In this document: piece by piece, positions 43,890 to 57,142 of the stretch | Position numbering within the stretch: the first letter of the stretch is position 1 | How the letters are laid out: every line of letters starts with the position of its first letter | Assembly (NCBI RefSeq): GCF_033439725.1 | Contig: NW_026944383.1 | Coordinates: 3,906,001 to 3,970,000, forward strand | From: Neurospora tetraspora | Lineage: Eukaryota; Ascomycota; Sordariomycetes; Sordariales; Sordariaceae | Reading direction: 5' to 3' | Length of the DNA: 64,000 bases | The notes under the pieces: generated by a model | What the model was told of the DNA's origin: nothing | The model's database searches: none | The model's input: the letters and a program-made list of their open reading frames with translations, nothing else | Program-made: the position numbers and the translations under genes

Positions 43890-46176
43890 TCACCTATACG
43901 GCGGACTAGACAACCTCTCCCTATGCAACGGACGTTCCCTCGAGCGCATATCATCTCTCGACCCCCACCTTCCCTCCCTATCCCTAGGATCCCTATCCCT
44001 ATCGCGTTCCCTGTCTCTAGAGTCTCTATACCGATCCTGGGTATCTACTCTACCACTGAGCATCGACCCCCCGCTGCCACCTGTCCAATCACGCCTATCA
44101 GCAATGTCCGCCCGACTGCCCGTCCGCCTCTCGAGGTCGGCTTGCTGCGCCAGGTACGGACCGCTGGCTGTTCGTGCCCCCCCTGGGGCCCGGCCGCTGC
44201 GGCTGCTGTGCGGTGAGTGTGACAGGTCGAGACCGTCGTCGTCATCGTCGCGGTCCGTGTGCCGCTCGCGATGCTCACGGTCTCGGCGGAGGGTGCCCGT
44301 GGAGATGCCACGGCTTCTTTCTCGGTCTCGGTCCCTTCGTGAAGTAGGTTCAAGCTCGTCGCTGTCTAGGTCGCGGTAACGGTCTCTGTCTCTGTCTCTG
44401 TCTCTGGTGCTTCGGTCTCGAACCCGATCTCTGTCTCTGTCGCGGTCGCGAGACTTCATCCGGATATCCCTCTCCCTCTCTCTGTCGATGTCCCGTTGGT
44501 CTAGTACCCTGCTCTCCTTGCTCAATCTCTTTGCCCGTCGCCGCCGCTCGACGTCGTCCTCCGACTCGGAGAGATCCGATTCATCATCGGAATACGACTT
44601 GCGTCTGGAGTCACGGTATAGCTCCCTTGCGGCTCTGTCGGGTCCAGTTGCCCGGTCGTCTTTCTGACTCCTGGACCGGCTTCGTCTGTCGTCGCCGACG
44701 ATGGAGACGCCCGGGAAAAGATTGGAGATCTTGTCCTTGATGCCGGAGCCTATGCTCTTCCTCTTGGAGTCGTCGGCCCTCAGTGATGAGGCCGTTGCCG
44801 GGACAACCGTTATCGGAGGCTCCCTGCGCGAGTAACCGTGGGATCGTGGTGAGATGCTGCGCCCGCCCATGGCGGCCGCCCGAGAGGAGGGGACACCGTC
44901 GGAGTTGAAGACGCGGTGGGTTGTTACCGGGGGTGGCTCCCGGGAGTCTCGGCTGCTCCGGCTGTGGTGGCGCCTTCCTGATCTCGAGGTTGCTGGTTCG
45001 ACTTCTGCATCGGATGAGGATGGGCTGGTGTAGTGGCGGGGTTGGCTGTGACGGCGAGGAACGGAAATTCGGTCAGTGCGAAGTGGGATCTGCATTGACT
45101 GAGTCTCCTGAGGAATTATATGCGGGTAGTCAGTAAAGCTGGGGCGTCGGCTCGTACGCTCTTCCTCTGGCGGGAAGACCTCCCGTGGCGGAGCATAGCG
45201 GCTTCGGCCAATATGGTCGAGAGGGTCTGGATCGAGATCACTGGCCCTCTCACGCTCCGGTTCCCTAGGCCGCTCGGGGGATCTCCGAGGATCATACCGG
45301 TCTGTCCGTTCCGGAGGACGAACGTAAGAGACAGGGACAGGACCAGAGCGTGTGTTGAAGTAATCATAATCCTGCGGTACGGACGGTTTGGGGCGGACGT
45401 GTGAGAATGGAACCTTTGCATCGGAGAAATCATCCGCTTTGGGGTCTGCGCTGGGCGCATCTCTTTCCTCCTTCGGTTCCTCCTTGGTTGTCGCCTCAAC
45501 GCGAAGTTTGGTCGCACAACTTTGGTGCCACCGGTCGGTATCTTGATCGGTATCAACGGGGAAAACTGTGGCCGGCAAGTCATCCGGAAACACAGCCCCA
45601 AATTCAGGATGCTTCAGGGACCAATTCTTGACCGCAAACTGAACGATCGGGACGTGAACTTGTGGCTCTAGCAGGATCTGAATTGCCTGCCACCTCGCAA
45701 AGCCTTTGACCGTAAGTGCCGGAATCGAAGGGGCCGCAAAGTCGTCCTCGGTGGGCAAAAGCATATGTTGACATCCTTGAACTTGGTAGATGAAGGAGAT
45801 GGACTGAGGCGGCATGTTCACAAACAGCCCTGCGTTGTCGTGGTCAGCACAAAGGGGGCGCTACTGAGGTGTCATGTCTTGACTCACTATCATAGTCATG
45901 GCCTGCAAGCTTGTAAAAAGCTGCCATCTTGGCAGGAGCTAAATGCTTCTCATCTTTATCTCCAATGTCATTGATCTGCTTTAGGTTAGCGGTGAAGTAC
46001 AGGGCCGATTTGAAGGCGGAATAACATACAATGTGCAAAGCAAGAGCTCTCAGAAGGGCGTCAAGCAACGGCTTTGGTTTTGGTATCGGGATTTCGTCTG
46101 GTTTCGGGTCATCATACATGTAGCCGTAGAAGATCTCCTTGATCTTCCCATTTGTCTCGGTTGTCGGAGAAGCCAT
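43890..46176 (-). CDS. DUF7514-type protein with Arg/Asp-rich tail
   Basis: Two exons, 46,176-45,888 and 45,829-43,890, joined over a 58 bp intron (GTGAGT, ACGCAG) in phase 1, give 742 residues. Residues about 10-185 look like the fungal DUF7514 domain: 'IFYGYMYDDPKP', 'PLLDALLRALALHIV', 'GFARWQAIQILLEPQVHVPIVQFAVKNWSLKHPEFGAVFPDDLPATVFP'. The remaining 550 residues are disordered and very rich in Arg, Asp, Ser, Pro and Glu. Long RD/RE dipeptide runs lie around 540-610 and again at the end, resembling RS/RD-rich RNA-associated proteins. The start context (ACCATGGCT) is good. Function is unknown, and the tail suggests nuclear condensates or RNA binding only by composition. Confidence 0.82.
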
Positions 46177-47430
46177 GGTGATGATGTCTGCCTCATGCCA
46201 CCTTCAATCATAGGATAGAGGAGTCAAGGTTGGCCGTAGTCAAGGCAAACGAGGCGACTTCGATGCTCTTGTCGTCCTTGATGCGCACACCGTCAGAGGT
46301 GAGTGGCCTAATGGCAGGTAGAGAATTACGGCAGTAAAGAGCCGATGTAACAGAGTCTGAAGCTGTTGGGTCCCAGTTTATGGCCAGGCTGATGCGGGTG
46401 CGCAGATATAAGGTAATCGCACATATAGTATGACGGAGAGCCTGAGTAACGTGAGCCTGAGTGTTTTCTTGGGAAGCTGCATAAAATGACTGAGGCAGAG
46501 TGGCTCGACAACTTGTTCGTGGCTCCCGAAACGCAGACACTGGGGTAGAAAAATCGAATGGCCCAATTCCTATAGGCGAGAGAGATTAGGTAGGTCGGGC
46601 AACGACTGCAACAGCCTTGCGGTGGAATGTAGTAAGAAGTTGCACGTTAAGTGAAGAAGGGACTGCCAGTCGGGTTAGGTATCAGTCGAACAACCGGGGG
46701 GGCTCAACCACTGACAGGCACAACGGCTTGCTTCTCGTTTGAGGTTTAGCAACGCCGCAAGACACAGGTCAGAACAGAATACAGCCAACGAAAAGTGTTG
46801 GAAGCAAAAAGTCTCCAGAGACGATGCTTCGAGAAAAGGGGGAGGGATGGATAGTCGGAAAGACGTCCACTCGATTCGACTTGGCGAGAGGGTGTGTGGT
46901 TGCTTTTGACTGGAACGGCGGATGCAGAAAGATGAGGGCAGCAGCAATATGTGAGCAGCAAGAAGGGTAGCGAGCTAGTAAGAAGCTGGTGATAGGCAGG
47001 TCTTGACAGGCTGACGGGTGAACGCTGGACACGTGCACCCCGCCGTTCTCAGATCAACTGTGCTCTGTGAGGTGACAGTGGTGCTTGTCTGTTTCCAAGC
47101 CTCCAATGGCAGCTCCCAGGGACCAGGCAGAATCCGGTTCTCAAGATTCTCGAAGTGAGAAGGACACCTTAGAACCCTCTTGATTCCACCACGCCCCGAG
47201 ACCCTGCGTTTGATGCGAAATGAAAAAATATGGTTTGCCAGCCTCCCTGAAGATCTTGCGCGTCCAACTTTGGCCAAGGCATCACGGTGCTGAACAAGGC
47301 GAAGCGATCAGCTTACCCATCGGGAATCGACAATTCTCGGAGAAGAGCCGAGACAGGTGGGACAGGAACCTCCACTGCTCGAATAGTGCCCCATCATCGA
47401 TGATGCACAGAGTTACGTCAGGCAGCCTGG
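46177..47430. other. Upstream DNA of the DUF7514 gene up to the retroelement insertion
   Basis: About 1.25 kb of host DNA with no supported gene. Several overlapping minus-strand frames of 60-110 codons lack family features. The region ends at the Copia target-site duplication CCTTG (47,431-47,435). Confidence 0.45.
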
Positions 47431-47435
47431 CCTTG

Positions 47436-47598
47436 TGTCAGAGGCCAGGGGATCCACTGGGCGTGCACGTGCCCAGTTGGGCTGGGATATACGGGATATC
47501 CAGATGCCAGAGCTTCGAGTCTGCAGAGCCAGTCTTACACATATACACACAATCAAGCCACGTTTAACTCTATATTGATTATTAATAGTAATATTACA
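47436..47598 (+). repeat. Left LTR of the Copia element
   Basis: 163 bp direct repeat, TGTCAG...ATTACA, matching 62,348-62,509. Its first half retains near-normal GC content while its right end is AT-rich. Visible differences from its partner are almost all C/T or G/A. Confidence 0.9.
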
Positions 47599-47657
47599 AT
47601 TAAGAGTTTTATTAATTCGACCATTAAAATTATCGCTAACAACGATAACCGATTAAA

Positions 47658-47920
47658 TATCATGGGGTGAGGCACTGTTGGGTATGGGATAAGATATGCG
47701 TTGTTGTGCGGAGGAGAGGAAAGGAAGGTGTGCGTGGAGGACTGGCTATATAGGCGAGAGCCCTGGCAGGCTAGTCCGTGTACGCGCATATGTGCAGCTG
47801 TACATGATTGCTGTATATGTGGCTAGTACGTATATAGCTCTAGGCTATGGCACTAGCTCTGGGTATGGTATATGAGGTAGTTAATATAGTGTAAGAATGT
47901 TATAGGCTAGTCCTATGATA
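47658..47920 (-). repeat. Left (3') LTR of the nested Gypsy element
   Basis: 263 bp, a direct repeat of 56,880-57,142. It contains a GGAGGAGAGGAAAGGAAGG block shared by both copies. Confidence 0.9.
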
Positions 47921-50900
47921 CTATCCACCCTTAAATTTTTTTTTAATAATTTCTAGTCTATATATATATAATAATAATATTCTAAATTATTTATCTTAAA
48001 CTCTCCTCCTCTAATATTTTATTATAATCTACGAACTCCGCCTTCAGTATTCAACCGGACTAAATATTTATTAATTATTTTGCTATCTTTACGAATGCTA
48101 TTTCTAATTCCTATTCTTTATATACTGTAAATTTGTTCTCTAGTTTTATTATAATTGTAATTGTATTAGATAATAGCTATATAATATCGATAACGGCGGC
48201 AGCGGTCTTATATTGGGCTATGTAGGTGGACCGGTATTTTAGGAGTACTAGTAGTTTTAGAGCGGCAGCGGGCGTTAAAACGGCAACGGTAGGTATTAGA
48301 GCTCGTTTAACTAATATAATCTCGACGTCCGGCAATATAAATTTATCAGGGAATTTATTATAGAAATATTAGAATATTTCTTTATAGTTAATAACATTAT
48401 CCTTGGGTTCCTAGGTCGGTTAGTTATTACCTTTCTACTTAATACAGTAATACTAATAATAATTACCACTAAATTAAGTGTAATCGATAAACCTTTTAAA
48501 ATCCTATTCTTCTTATTCCTTATAATTGTCCGTTCTAATTATTATACGACCGTTATTTACCTTTATATCCAATAATATATTTTAGCTGAATAGACCTCTA
48601 CTAATCTATAATTATACTATAGAGACGTAAAAGACCGGTAAATATTTTATATTAATTGGGAGCCTGAAGTATATTATATAATTTTCCGCCCGGGTAATAT
48701 AAAAAGGGCCCTCCTATTATAAATAGAACTTTAAATATAATTGGCTATTAACAAGGTTTATCGTATTAAATAGAACTATATTATTAAAATAATATTTAGG
48801 AGAGTCGATATATTTCTTATTAACATTATGTTTATATTACTCCTATATCCGCCAGGTTTATTATATTATAAAGTACTAGATCTTCTAGAAGCGGTCTGCT
48901 AATTCGATAACTTTATAGTATTCCTTTAACTAAGTTAGGGAGAAATTTAGGAGTAATAAAGTACGAAGTTCGGTACCTATCTATAAATAGTAACTGTAAT
49001 TAGCGAAAAAAAGTGAAACGCCTATCGACGATAATATAACGTTATTTTTAACGAATTCTACCATTAATAACTATTTTACCTAATTTATTTATATTTAATT
49101 AATATAAAATTATAAGAATTATTTTATTTCCGCGTTAATACGCTTTATTTTAGTATTAATTTAGGGGTAGAACGTTAAAATTATTTTACGGATAATAGAT
49201 AATCTTTTATAAAGGATAAATTAAAAACGCAATATAAATTAGGTATCTCCATTAGATAAAACGCTATCCAGTAGACTATAAATCGAATAAATTTAATCAA
49301 TAAAATGATTTATAAATTCCTCCGGTTCTAAAGTTACTATAAGTATATAATACTGCATTTTAATTAATTAGTTAACGACGACGGCAATATATTTAAAAAT
49401 TTAACCAAAATAAGTATTTTCTAATAGTAAAGTAATATAATTAATAAATATACCCTTTTATAGTGCTAGAAAGACAGTTACAAATTTAAAATATCCGGCT
49501 AAACTCCGCTTTAACGATTTTATTTTTGCGTAAAGGAAATAATTTTTATAGAAAGTCTTTACGTTATTATATATTCCCTCCTAATAAAATTCGTATTATA
49601 AGAATTTATATATAATATTATAATTGGGGTAGTTTATACTAGGAGAATCATATTAGCGGTTGATTAGTTGGAATTAGAATTGTTTATTATAGGGGTTAAT
49701 AATTACTCTATTCTACTATTTCATAATACTATTTACAGTATAATATTCCGAAAAAATGTAGTAAAAACCCTTTTTAATAGTCGGTAATTATTAGTACTGT
49801 ATTTTATCCGTTAAATAAAAAACGAATTCTTATAAGAAAATGGATATTTTATAATTAACGTAAATTAGATTATTGGTAGATTTATTATCGAAGTCGTTTA
49901 CTCTTAATAAGTAGAGGGAGAAATCTACTACGGGGTCCTCTTTAAAAAAATAGCCGTTTTCGAATTACGCGGGGTTTAAAAGCGGGCGTTTTCTAACCGT
50001 AAATCTATTATCTTCCGTATTATTTAGGTAGTTATTTAGTTTGTAGCTTAGTACGTCCGGATGGAGGTTTTTAGAACTTAGTATATATTTAATTAAAAAA
50101 TTGAAATAGGATAGGAATTAGGACTACTATATATAGCGCTAGGTAAAGTATGTATTAATTATAAAAGTCTATAGATTTTTATAGTCTATTAAAATATTAA
50201 AAGGTTATTAGGCGCCTTCAAACTTTAGCCTCTATTCTTCTAATATTTTAATAATAGCGAAGAGTTCCTTATTATAAATATTATAATTATACTCCTACGA
50301 AATATATTTACTTAAAAAGTAAGCAATTAAATATAATATTCTATTGTCCCTATATTAAAATAGGGTACTTCCTATAGCCTAATTAGACGCGTCTATTTCA
50401 AGTATTATTTTTTTAATTTAATTGTAAATCTTTCGCCGCTTACTTAATAACGGCTTTAATTTTCTTTAAATCTATTTCGATACTTCCTGGGGTAATGATT
50501 AAATTTAAATACTTCGTTCGTATAGTATAATTCGTATTTATTGATATTAATATTAAAGCGCGCCCGAACTAAGCGGGTAAAAATATTATTAATATATTAT
50601 TCGTAATTTTTAATATTATTTAAATAAATAAGAATATTATCAAAGTAAGTAAATACGTTAACGTCGAAGATATTATATAAAATATTATTAATATAATTTT
50701 AAACAGTACCCGGCGCGCCTTATAAATTGAATAGTATAATTAGGGATTCGAAAAGGCTAAACTATGTAATAAAAATAGTTAATTATTTATAGTTTTATTT
50801 AATATAAATGCAATTAAAAGTAATAATAACGTCGAATTTAGTAAGAATTTTAACCTAGTAAATAGCGTTGAAGGTTTCCTTAATTAATAATAATAGGTAG

Positions 50901-53900
50901 TAGGACTTTAAAGTTATATTATTAATACTTCTATAATTAATATAAATATAGACCCCGCTTCTTAGCTTCTTAACGAATAGGATTGGAGAAGAGGCTTTAA
51001 GTTAGGATAGCTGGATAAATTTTTTAATTAAATTATTATCAATCTATTTTTAATAACGTTTAATTCGTTGGGGTTAAATAAGCGGCTTCGAACTATTAAC
51101 GGGGTAGCTCTAAGGCGGAGTTTGATTTTAAAATTGTAGGAGTGTATTAGGGGTAGTATTTTAGCGCCTTCCTATTTGAATATTTTGATGTAATATTAGT
51201 ATTGAGAAGGGAACTTTATTTTAATTTACTCGTCGGTCTTTAGCGGTTTATCAGCTTTATCGTAAAATTTCGTTATATCTTCAAATATAATTTTATTTAG
51301 GGATACATTATTTATCGCAAATTATTTATTAATAATAGCTTTATAATGTAGAAAGTCCTCTTTTATCCCTAAAAGCGGTATTGAATTAGCAATTCTTACG
51401 GCGCGGAGGGTTTCCTTATCCCCGATTTTAATTAGGCTGTCGATTTATTTATAAAAATTATTATTGAATAAATATTAATACTTTCCTCCTTTTCTTATTA
51501 GTACTTCTATTATTATTTCCTTAATTAATCCGTCGCTAATATATTTAAAATTTAGGACGCTTCCTTCTTATTTTATCCTCCTCTTTTATTCTCTTAATAT
51601 ACTCTACTATTTAAGCCTTCGTTATATAGATTACTTAAAGTTTATACTTCTTAATTACCTAATTAAAGGTTATTACCAATAATTCCCAAATATCGTTAAG
51701 ATTAATAGGACTGCGGGGTATATTATAAACGCGGACCAGCGTATAATAATCGGCGTTATTAATATAGGCGCTTCTAATTACCCGATAGGGCGTTAGGGAA
51801 AGACGGAATAATATTTAAAGCTATTCCAATAAAGCCGAAAGTATAAGAATTTAATTAGGGCCATTAGGGGTCTTCCTAATTAATATAACGCCTAAACAAT
51901 TAATTACTTTATTTTAAAAGTAGTTAAAATATTAATAAATAACCCGTCTTATAATTACAAAAATAGAAATATAGCGTACAATATTAGTTTAGAAACCGTA
52001 TACGTAATTAAATTTAAGTTCACCCTCGTCTAGGACTTTTTTATAAGAAACCTTCTTATAAATAGAAATTAAGTAAGTACCTAGTATATTAAACTAAGGA
52101 ATAATATAATTATTTTTAAATTTAAGAAGGGTGTAATATATATAATTAAAAGCGCTTTTTAGGAAGTAGCCTTTTAATTTATATATTGGAGTAAATTATA
52201 GAAAATTATAGGGCTAGGAAATACCTAGGGCGTAGTAAACAAACTAAGGGTAACTAAGAATAATTAGGTTATTTTTTATTAAATTATAAATTAATGAATT
52301 AATAATTTTGTAATAAAATCCCGCCTATATTATTAATTTAAAAAAGTAGGTAATATTGCTTTTAGTTAGGCTTCTATTGGCGAAGTAAAGGATCTTTAAT
52401 ATTTTTAATTTGTAATAGGGAAGTTAATAACGGTAAATAAAGCGTTTATTAATAAAATTAAGAGCGGTATAACTATTATCGATTAGGGTAGAATAGTATA
52501 ATTTACGCGATCTATTAAATAAATAGATAGAGAAATTTAATAAATTAAAGTATTTATAACGGTTATTTACAGAAAGTTTATATATTTCGATTATATTTAA
52601 CTATATAAGAATATCCCCTTTCTCTCTTCTTAGTCTTATAAACTTATACTTCTAATTACGATTTAGTTTGGAGGCTATATATTTCTTTATTAGCTGACGA
52701 TACTATTTTCATTACTTTAAATAGGACTAACGAAATTTAGTTAGTAAGTGGAGACCGGGATATTCTAATAATTTTAAGCGGTTACAGCTATAAGGGTTAT
52801 ATTTATAGCATTAATTTAATAATTTCTAACGGGGCAGTATTAATTATATTACTACTAGCCGTAGCCGTACTAATCCTACTAGGGAATAGCATTACTTCCT
52901 CTACTGCCGCTTTTACTACCTCTACCTCTTCCGTAACTTCCGCTTCTACTATAAGATAAGCGGACTTCTTTCTTAAAATTAATATTAGCATAGTACGTAG
53001 CCGAAAAGTAATTTTAACGGCTATAGCGAGTATAAGCGTCCGTTTATATATAGTAATTAAAAACCTTTTAAAAAATTATACTACGTAAAGTAATATCGGT
53101 AATAAATATTTTACTAAAATCGATATTTATAACGGTACCATTTTAATCAACAGGTTTATCCAATGCGGAAATAGAAGTGGTTTTTAATTTATAGAAGGGA
53201 TTAGCGAAATTATTATAGTAAATATTATCTTCGAAATTCTAGGCGAGGCCTCGGACGGTTTTAAACTATTTTATATAATTATTATCGGCGGATTGGGGGA
53301 ATTAGAGAGCGAAAACGTCCTAAACCTCCTTAGTAATCTTATTGCGGAAATAATATACTTTTATAGCATTATTTAATTTATAGTAATCGACGAATAAGGT
53401 AAATTAATTTTCGAAAATTTATTAGCGTATATCTTTAATTATTTTTAATGTATTTAATTTATAACGAATATAAATAGTAAAGTCGATATTATCGTACTTA
53501 GTATCGAGTTCGGCGAAAAGGTTTATTACAGTCTTCTATTTCCACTTAATATCATTATTAAAATATTTAAAAATTATATTTAAATCCAACTTAATAATAG
53601 AGAAGGGCATACCTTCTAAGGACTTAACAATATATAAAAACCGTTTAATTTCGGTCGTAAAGTAAATAACCTTGTTAATTTAGTATAATTTAATTTTTAT
53701 ACGTTAAGTATAATAGCGTTTAATACGCTCTAAAAAGGTATTACCTTTAGTATTAAATAGCGGGACATACGAACGGGACAATACCGATTGATTATTACCG
53801 GTATTTATAATCGATATATTAGAATCGTTTAGGTAGCCGGGACTACTAGGGATAGTACTATAATTATTAGGGGCGGAAATCTAGGCCGGATCGTAAGTGA

Positions 53901-54626
53901 GGTTAGTGGTATTAGTTTACTTTAATCGATTATAGAAATTATTAATAGCCTTAATATACTTTTTGTATTATTTTTAAAAAGCGAGGTTAGTATTAATTTT
54001 AAAGTTAACGAACGATTGTTTTAATACGGCGATTTCCTTATATAGTTCGTTAGTTTTAAATTTATACTAGAAAGCCGTAGTAGCGAAATTACTATTAAAT
54101 TTGAAAATTTCCTTCCGGGATTCTTTTAAATCTTCCTCTACTCTCTAAGCGCGGTCGCAAGCCTTAATAACGTCGTTATAAACTAAGCAATTTAAAATAA
54201 TAATTATATCGCGGAAAACGGAACTAGTTACGAGGGCGAAGGCGTACTTTATAATTAAATTCAATAGACAACTGGTAAAGGGATTACTATTAAAGTTTAT
54301 AAATACTTCTATAAAATTATTTTCAATTATTTAATTTACGGGGTTAGAGATTTAAAGTGCTCCGATTACGGTAATTACAATAAAATTATTTATAATAATT
54401 AAGACGTCCAACATTAATTACTAGATTAATTATAACAGCGGTAATTTCTTACAATTACCGATTTTAAAATAAAAGGGGAGAGGGGATTAAATATTTAATT
54501 AATTGATTTTTGGCTCGGACTAACAATAGGTTCGAATTTTATACTTATCCCGTTAATAAGGGCCTAAGTTTTCAATCGTTTAATTAATTAATTTCTCCCT
54601 TGAGTGTGCGCAGCGTAATAGTTAGG

Positions 54627-54878
54627 TGTCATGGGGCTAGAGCCTAGGGGTTAAGCTTGGCTGTTGCTAAGCCGTGTCCTATCTTATTGATAAGGATGCG
54701 AACCTTCTGGTTAGCTAGACCTATATACTTGCTTGGCCCGTACCGTCTTGGCACCTGCATAAAACCTTCTCTCGACTATACCCTTCTAGTATAATCTTCC
54801 TTCTTGCTCTCTCTGTTAAGTATAGTATTTTTAATTATACGATTATACGCTATGCTTTATTCGTTTAGACCCGTTATA
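54627..54878 (+). repeat. Left LTR of the innermost element
   Basis: 252 bp, starting TGTCATGGGGC and ending CCCGTTATA, the same length as its partner at 56,613-56,864. Differences are mostly transitions. Confidence 0.92.
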
Positions 54879-56612
54879 TTATATTTGACCTCCTTGTTAA
54901 TATACCATTGCCTTTCTTTCGTAGGTACGCCTAAAGAGTTTCTTCCCTATCCACGATGTTTTAACAACCGTTCTCCTAGATCGTTTGGTTAACGAATTCC
55001 TAGGAACGATAGCGATAATTTGCTTCTTCTATTAAATAATTGATTTTCGAAATTTTTAACCTTTGCGTTTCTTAGTAAATTTCCCCTCTTCCTGATTCGC
55101 TATCAATACGTAAATTAATCTTCCCTTACCTTGAAAAATATTTAGGGAGTAAAGGAGAATTTGAAATTTAGGTTTTAAGCGTATAAGCGAAATTCTATAT
55201 AAATAGATTCACTATTAGCAATATAAAAGCGTAGTTTTATTATTTATTCGCTTACTTTTCGTCCGATGTTAAGTGCCTATTTGTCGCTTTCGCCAATTCC
55301 TTGTCCTTATGGTCGCCGCTAGCGCTTATCGATAAATTCTATTTTACTTACAGGGACCTTAACGTTATTAAGCGCGTTGGTTAGGAATTATACTAGTTTA
55401 GATAGAAGTTAGGGAATTGATAGCGGCTTTTATTGCAAGATTCGAAGAGGTGTTCTACTGTGTTTGCGTAAATTCGTGGCCCGATGTTATTAAAGTTAGT
55501 TAAATATCCGCTACTTTGAATTACGATTGGAAATAGCGGTTCTCCGACCGAACTGATGTATTTGAGTAGTATTTTCAATTATTATGATATTTACGTACTT
55601 TTGACGGTATCCTTTTGGTTATTGCTTCTTCTTTGTTTTATTATAAATATGGTAGCCCGGTTGATGATGGTGGTGATCTTATGGATATTTTTATTAATGC
55701 TTCGGTAATAAAGCCTTCATTACCATTTTAAAAGTAGAAGAATAGGTGGAAGAAGGAAGGTAAGTATATAAATTGTAGGAATGGCTCCTATTAGTTTAAG
55801 TAGTGTAAGTAAAAGACGAGGATGAATAACGTTCGAATTTATAGTCCGGTTGGGGGTTTAAGCAGTTACGACGATGATAGTTAAGAGGAGGAGCTTTTAG
55901 ATTAAGTAATATTACAGTAGTTACTTTAATAAAATTATAGTGGGGGGAGGTTTATAAGTTTGTAAAGGAGGGACCTCTATTGCTATTTGAGTATAGTATT
56001 TATTGGTTAGGGGTTAGTTAGTTTTATTCTACCCTTCTATGCGTGTTTTTAGGAGAATTTGCTATAATATGTAATTGTAGGAGGGTAGTAGATATTATAT
56101 TTTGTGAGTATAAGGATTATTAAGGTCGTCCTTGGCGAGGGAAGTATATTGAGAAGGTATGGTTACGGTGGTGATGATAGTTATTACTAGTAGGAGAAGT
56201 AGAGCGATATGAAGTATTGGGTAATTACCTTGATATTGACTGTTGCGTAGTATAGATTTGTTTTAGTAGAAGAGGGCCCCGGATAGGCAAGGTGTAAATA
56301 TATTCCCTAATTTAATTTTAGTTCCTATATATTAGGAGTAGCTCTATGAGGGTGGGTATTTACGACGTTTAGAATATTACCGATTCGGTAGGAAGTAGGT
56401 GGTCGTGTAGCGTTTGTTTGGGGGCTTAGTGTAGATATTTTTTTTGGTGTTGTTAATTTTTTTCCCGTTTAGATAGGCATTTGGTTGGGCGCGGCTGTTA
56501 GATTGGATTTTGGTTATTTTTTTCGTATATTTTAGTTGTGATATTATTTGTATAGTGGACTTTACTTCTAAGAGGGGTGGACCGAGTTCCCTAAGGGGGA
56601 GTAGGGGGGTAA

Positions 56613-56864
56613 TGTTATAGGGCTAGAACTTAGGGGTTAAGTTTGGCTGTTGCTAAGCTGTGTCTTGTCTTATCGATAAGGATGCGAGCCTTCTGGTTGG
56701 TTAGACCTACATGCTTGCTTGGCCCGTGCGGTCTTGGCACCTGTACAAAACCTTCTCTCGATTGCACTCTTCTGGTGCAGTCTTCCTTCTTGCTCTCTCT
56801 GTCAAATATAGTATTTTCAACTATACGACTATACGCTGTGCTTTACTCGTTCAGACCCGTTATA
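56613..56864 (+). repeat. Right LTR of the innermost element
   Basis: 252 bp, starting TGTTATAGGGC and ending CCCGTTATA, with slightly higher GC content than the left copy. It is flanked on the right by TTAGG. Confidence 0.92.
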
Positions 56865-56879
56865 TTAGGTATAATAAAT

Positions 56880-57142
56880 TATTACGTAGCGAAGTATTAT
56901 TAAGTATAGGGTAAGATATATATTATTATACGGAGGAGAGGAAAGGAAGGTGTGCGTAGAGGATTAGTTATATAGGCGAGAGCCCTAGTAGGCCAGTCTG
57001 TATACGCGCATACGTATAATTATACGTAACTACTATGTATGTGGCTAGTGTGTATATAGCTCTGGGCTATAGCACCAGCTCTGGGCATAGCATATAAGGT
57101 AGTTAGTGCAGTGCAAGAATGTTACAGGCTAGCTCTGTAACA
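56880..57142 (-). repeat. Right (5') LTR of the nested Gypsy element
   Basis: 263 bp, a direct repeat of 47,658-47,920, followed by the second TTAAA duplication. Only 15 bp separates it from the innermost element. Confidence 0.9.

Larger units (their letters stand above)
54627..56864 (+). mobile_element. Short LTR retroelement nested in the Gypsy leader (innermost)
   Basis: LTRs of 252 bp each lie at 54,627-54,878 and 56,613-56,864. A perfect duplication TTAGG lies at 54,622-54,626 and 56,865-56,869. A polypurine tract (AAGGGGGAGTAGGGGGG) sits just before the right LTR, which fixes plus orientation. The interior is only 1,734 bp, too short for a full pol. No reverse transcriptase is seen, so it looks non-autonomous or internally deleted, perhaps with a gag-derived remnant. 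It is RIP-affected and the youngest of the three by position. Confidence 0.88.
47658..57142 (-). mobile_element. Ty3/Gypsy retrotransposon nested in the Copia element
   Basis: LTRs of 263 bp each lie at 47,658-47,920 and 56,880-57,142. The 5 bp duplication TTAAA lies at 47,653-47,657 and 57,143-57,147. The element reads on the minus strand: the 5' LTR is the right one, and a polypurine tract abuts the left one (complement of CTATCCACCCTTAAAT). Reverse transcriptase texture with a recognisable Tyr-x-Asp-Asp region lies around 50.2-51.3 kb, integrase-like sequence about 48.3-50 kb, and gag/protease-like sequence about 52.5-54.5 kb. It is broken by many changes in a RIP pattern. It inserted about 60 bp inside the left end of the Copia element and is therefore younger than it. 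Confidence 0.88.

Noticed and set aside
47676-47920. Shorter Gypsy LTR beginning at TGTTGGG (47,676)
   Set aside because: It gives unmatched flanks (GGCAC and TTAAA); extending the repeat to 47,658/56,880 yields equal 263 bp LTRs with a perfect TTAAA duplication.
54804-56914. Short frames inside the innermost LTRs
   Set aside because: They lie within the repeats themselves and are not genes.
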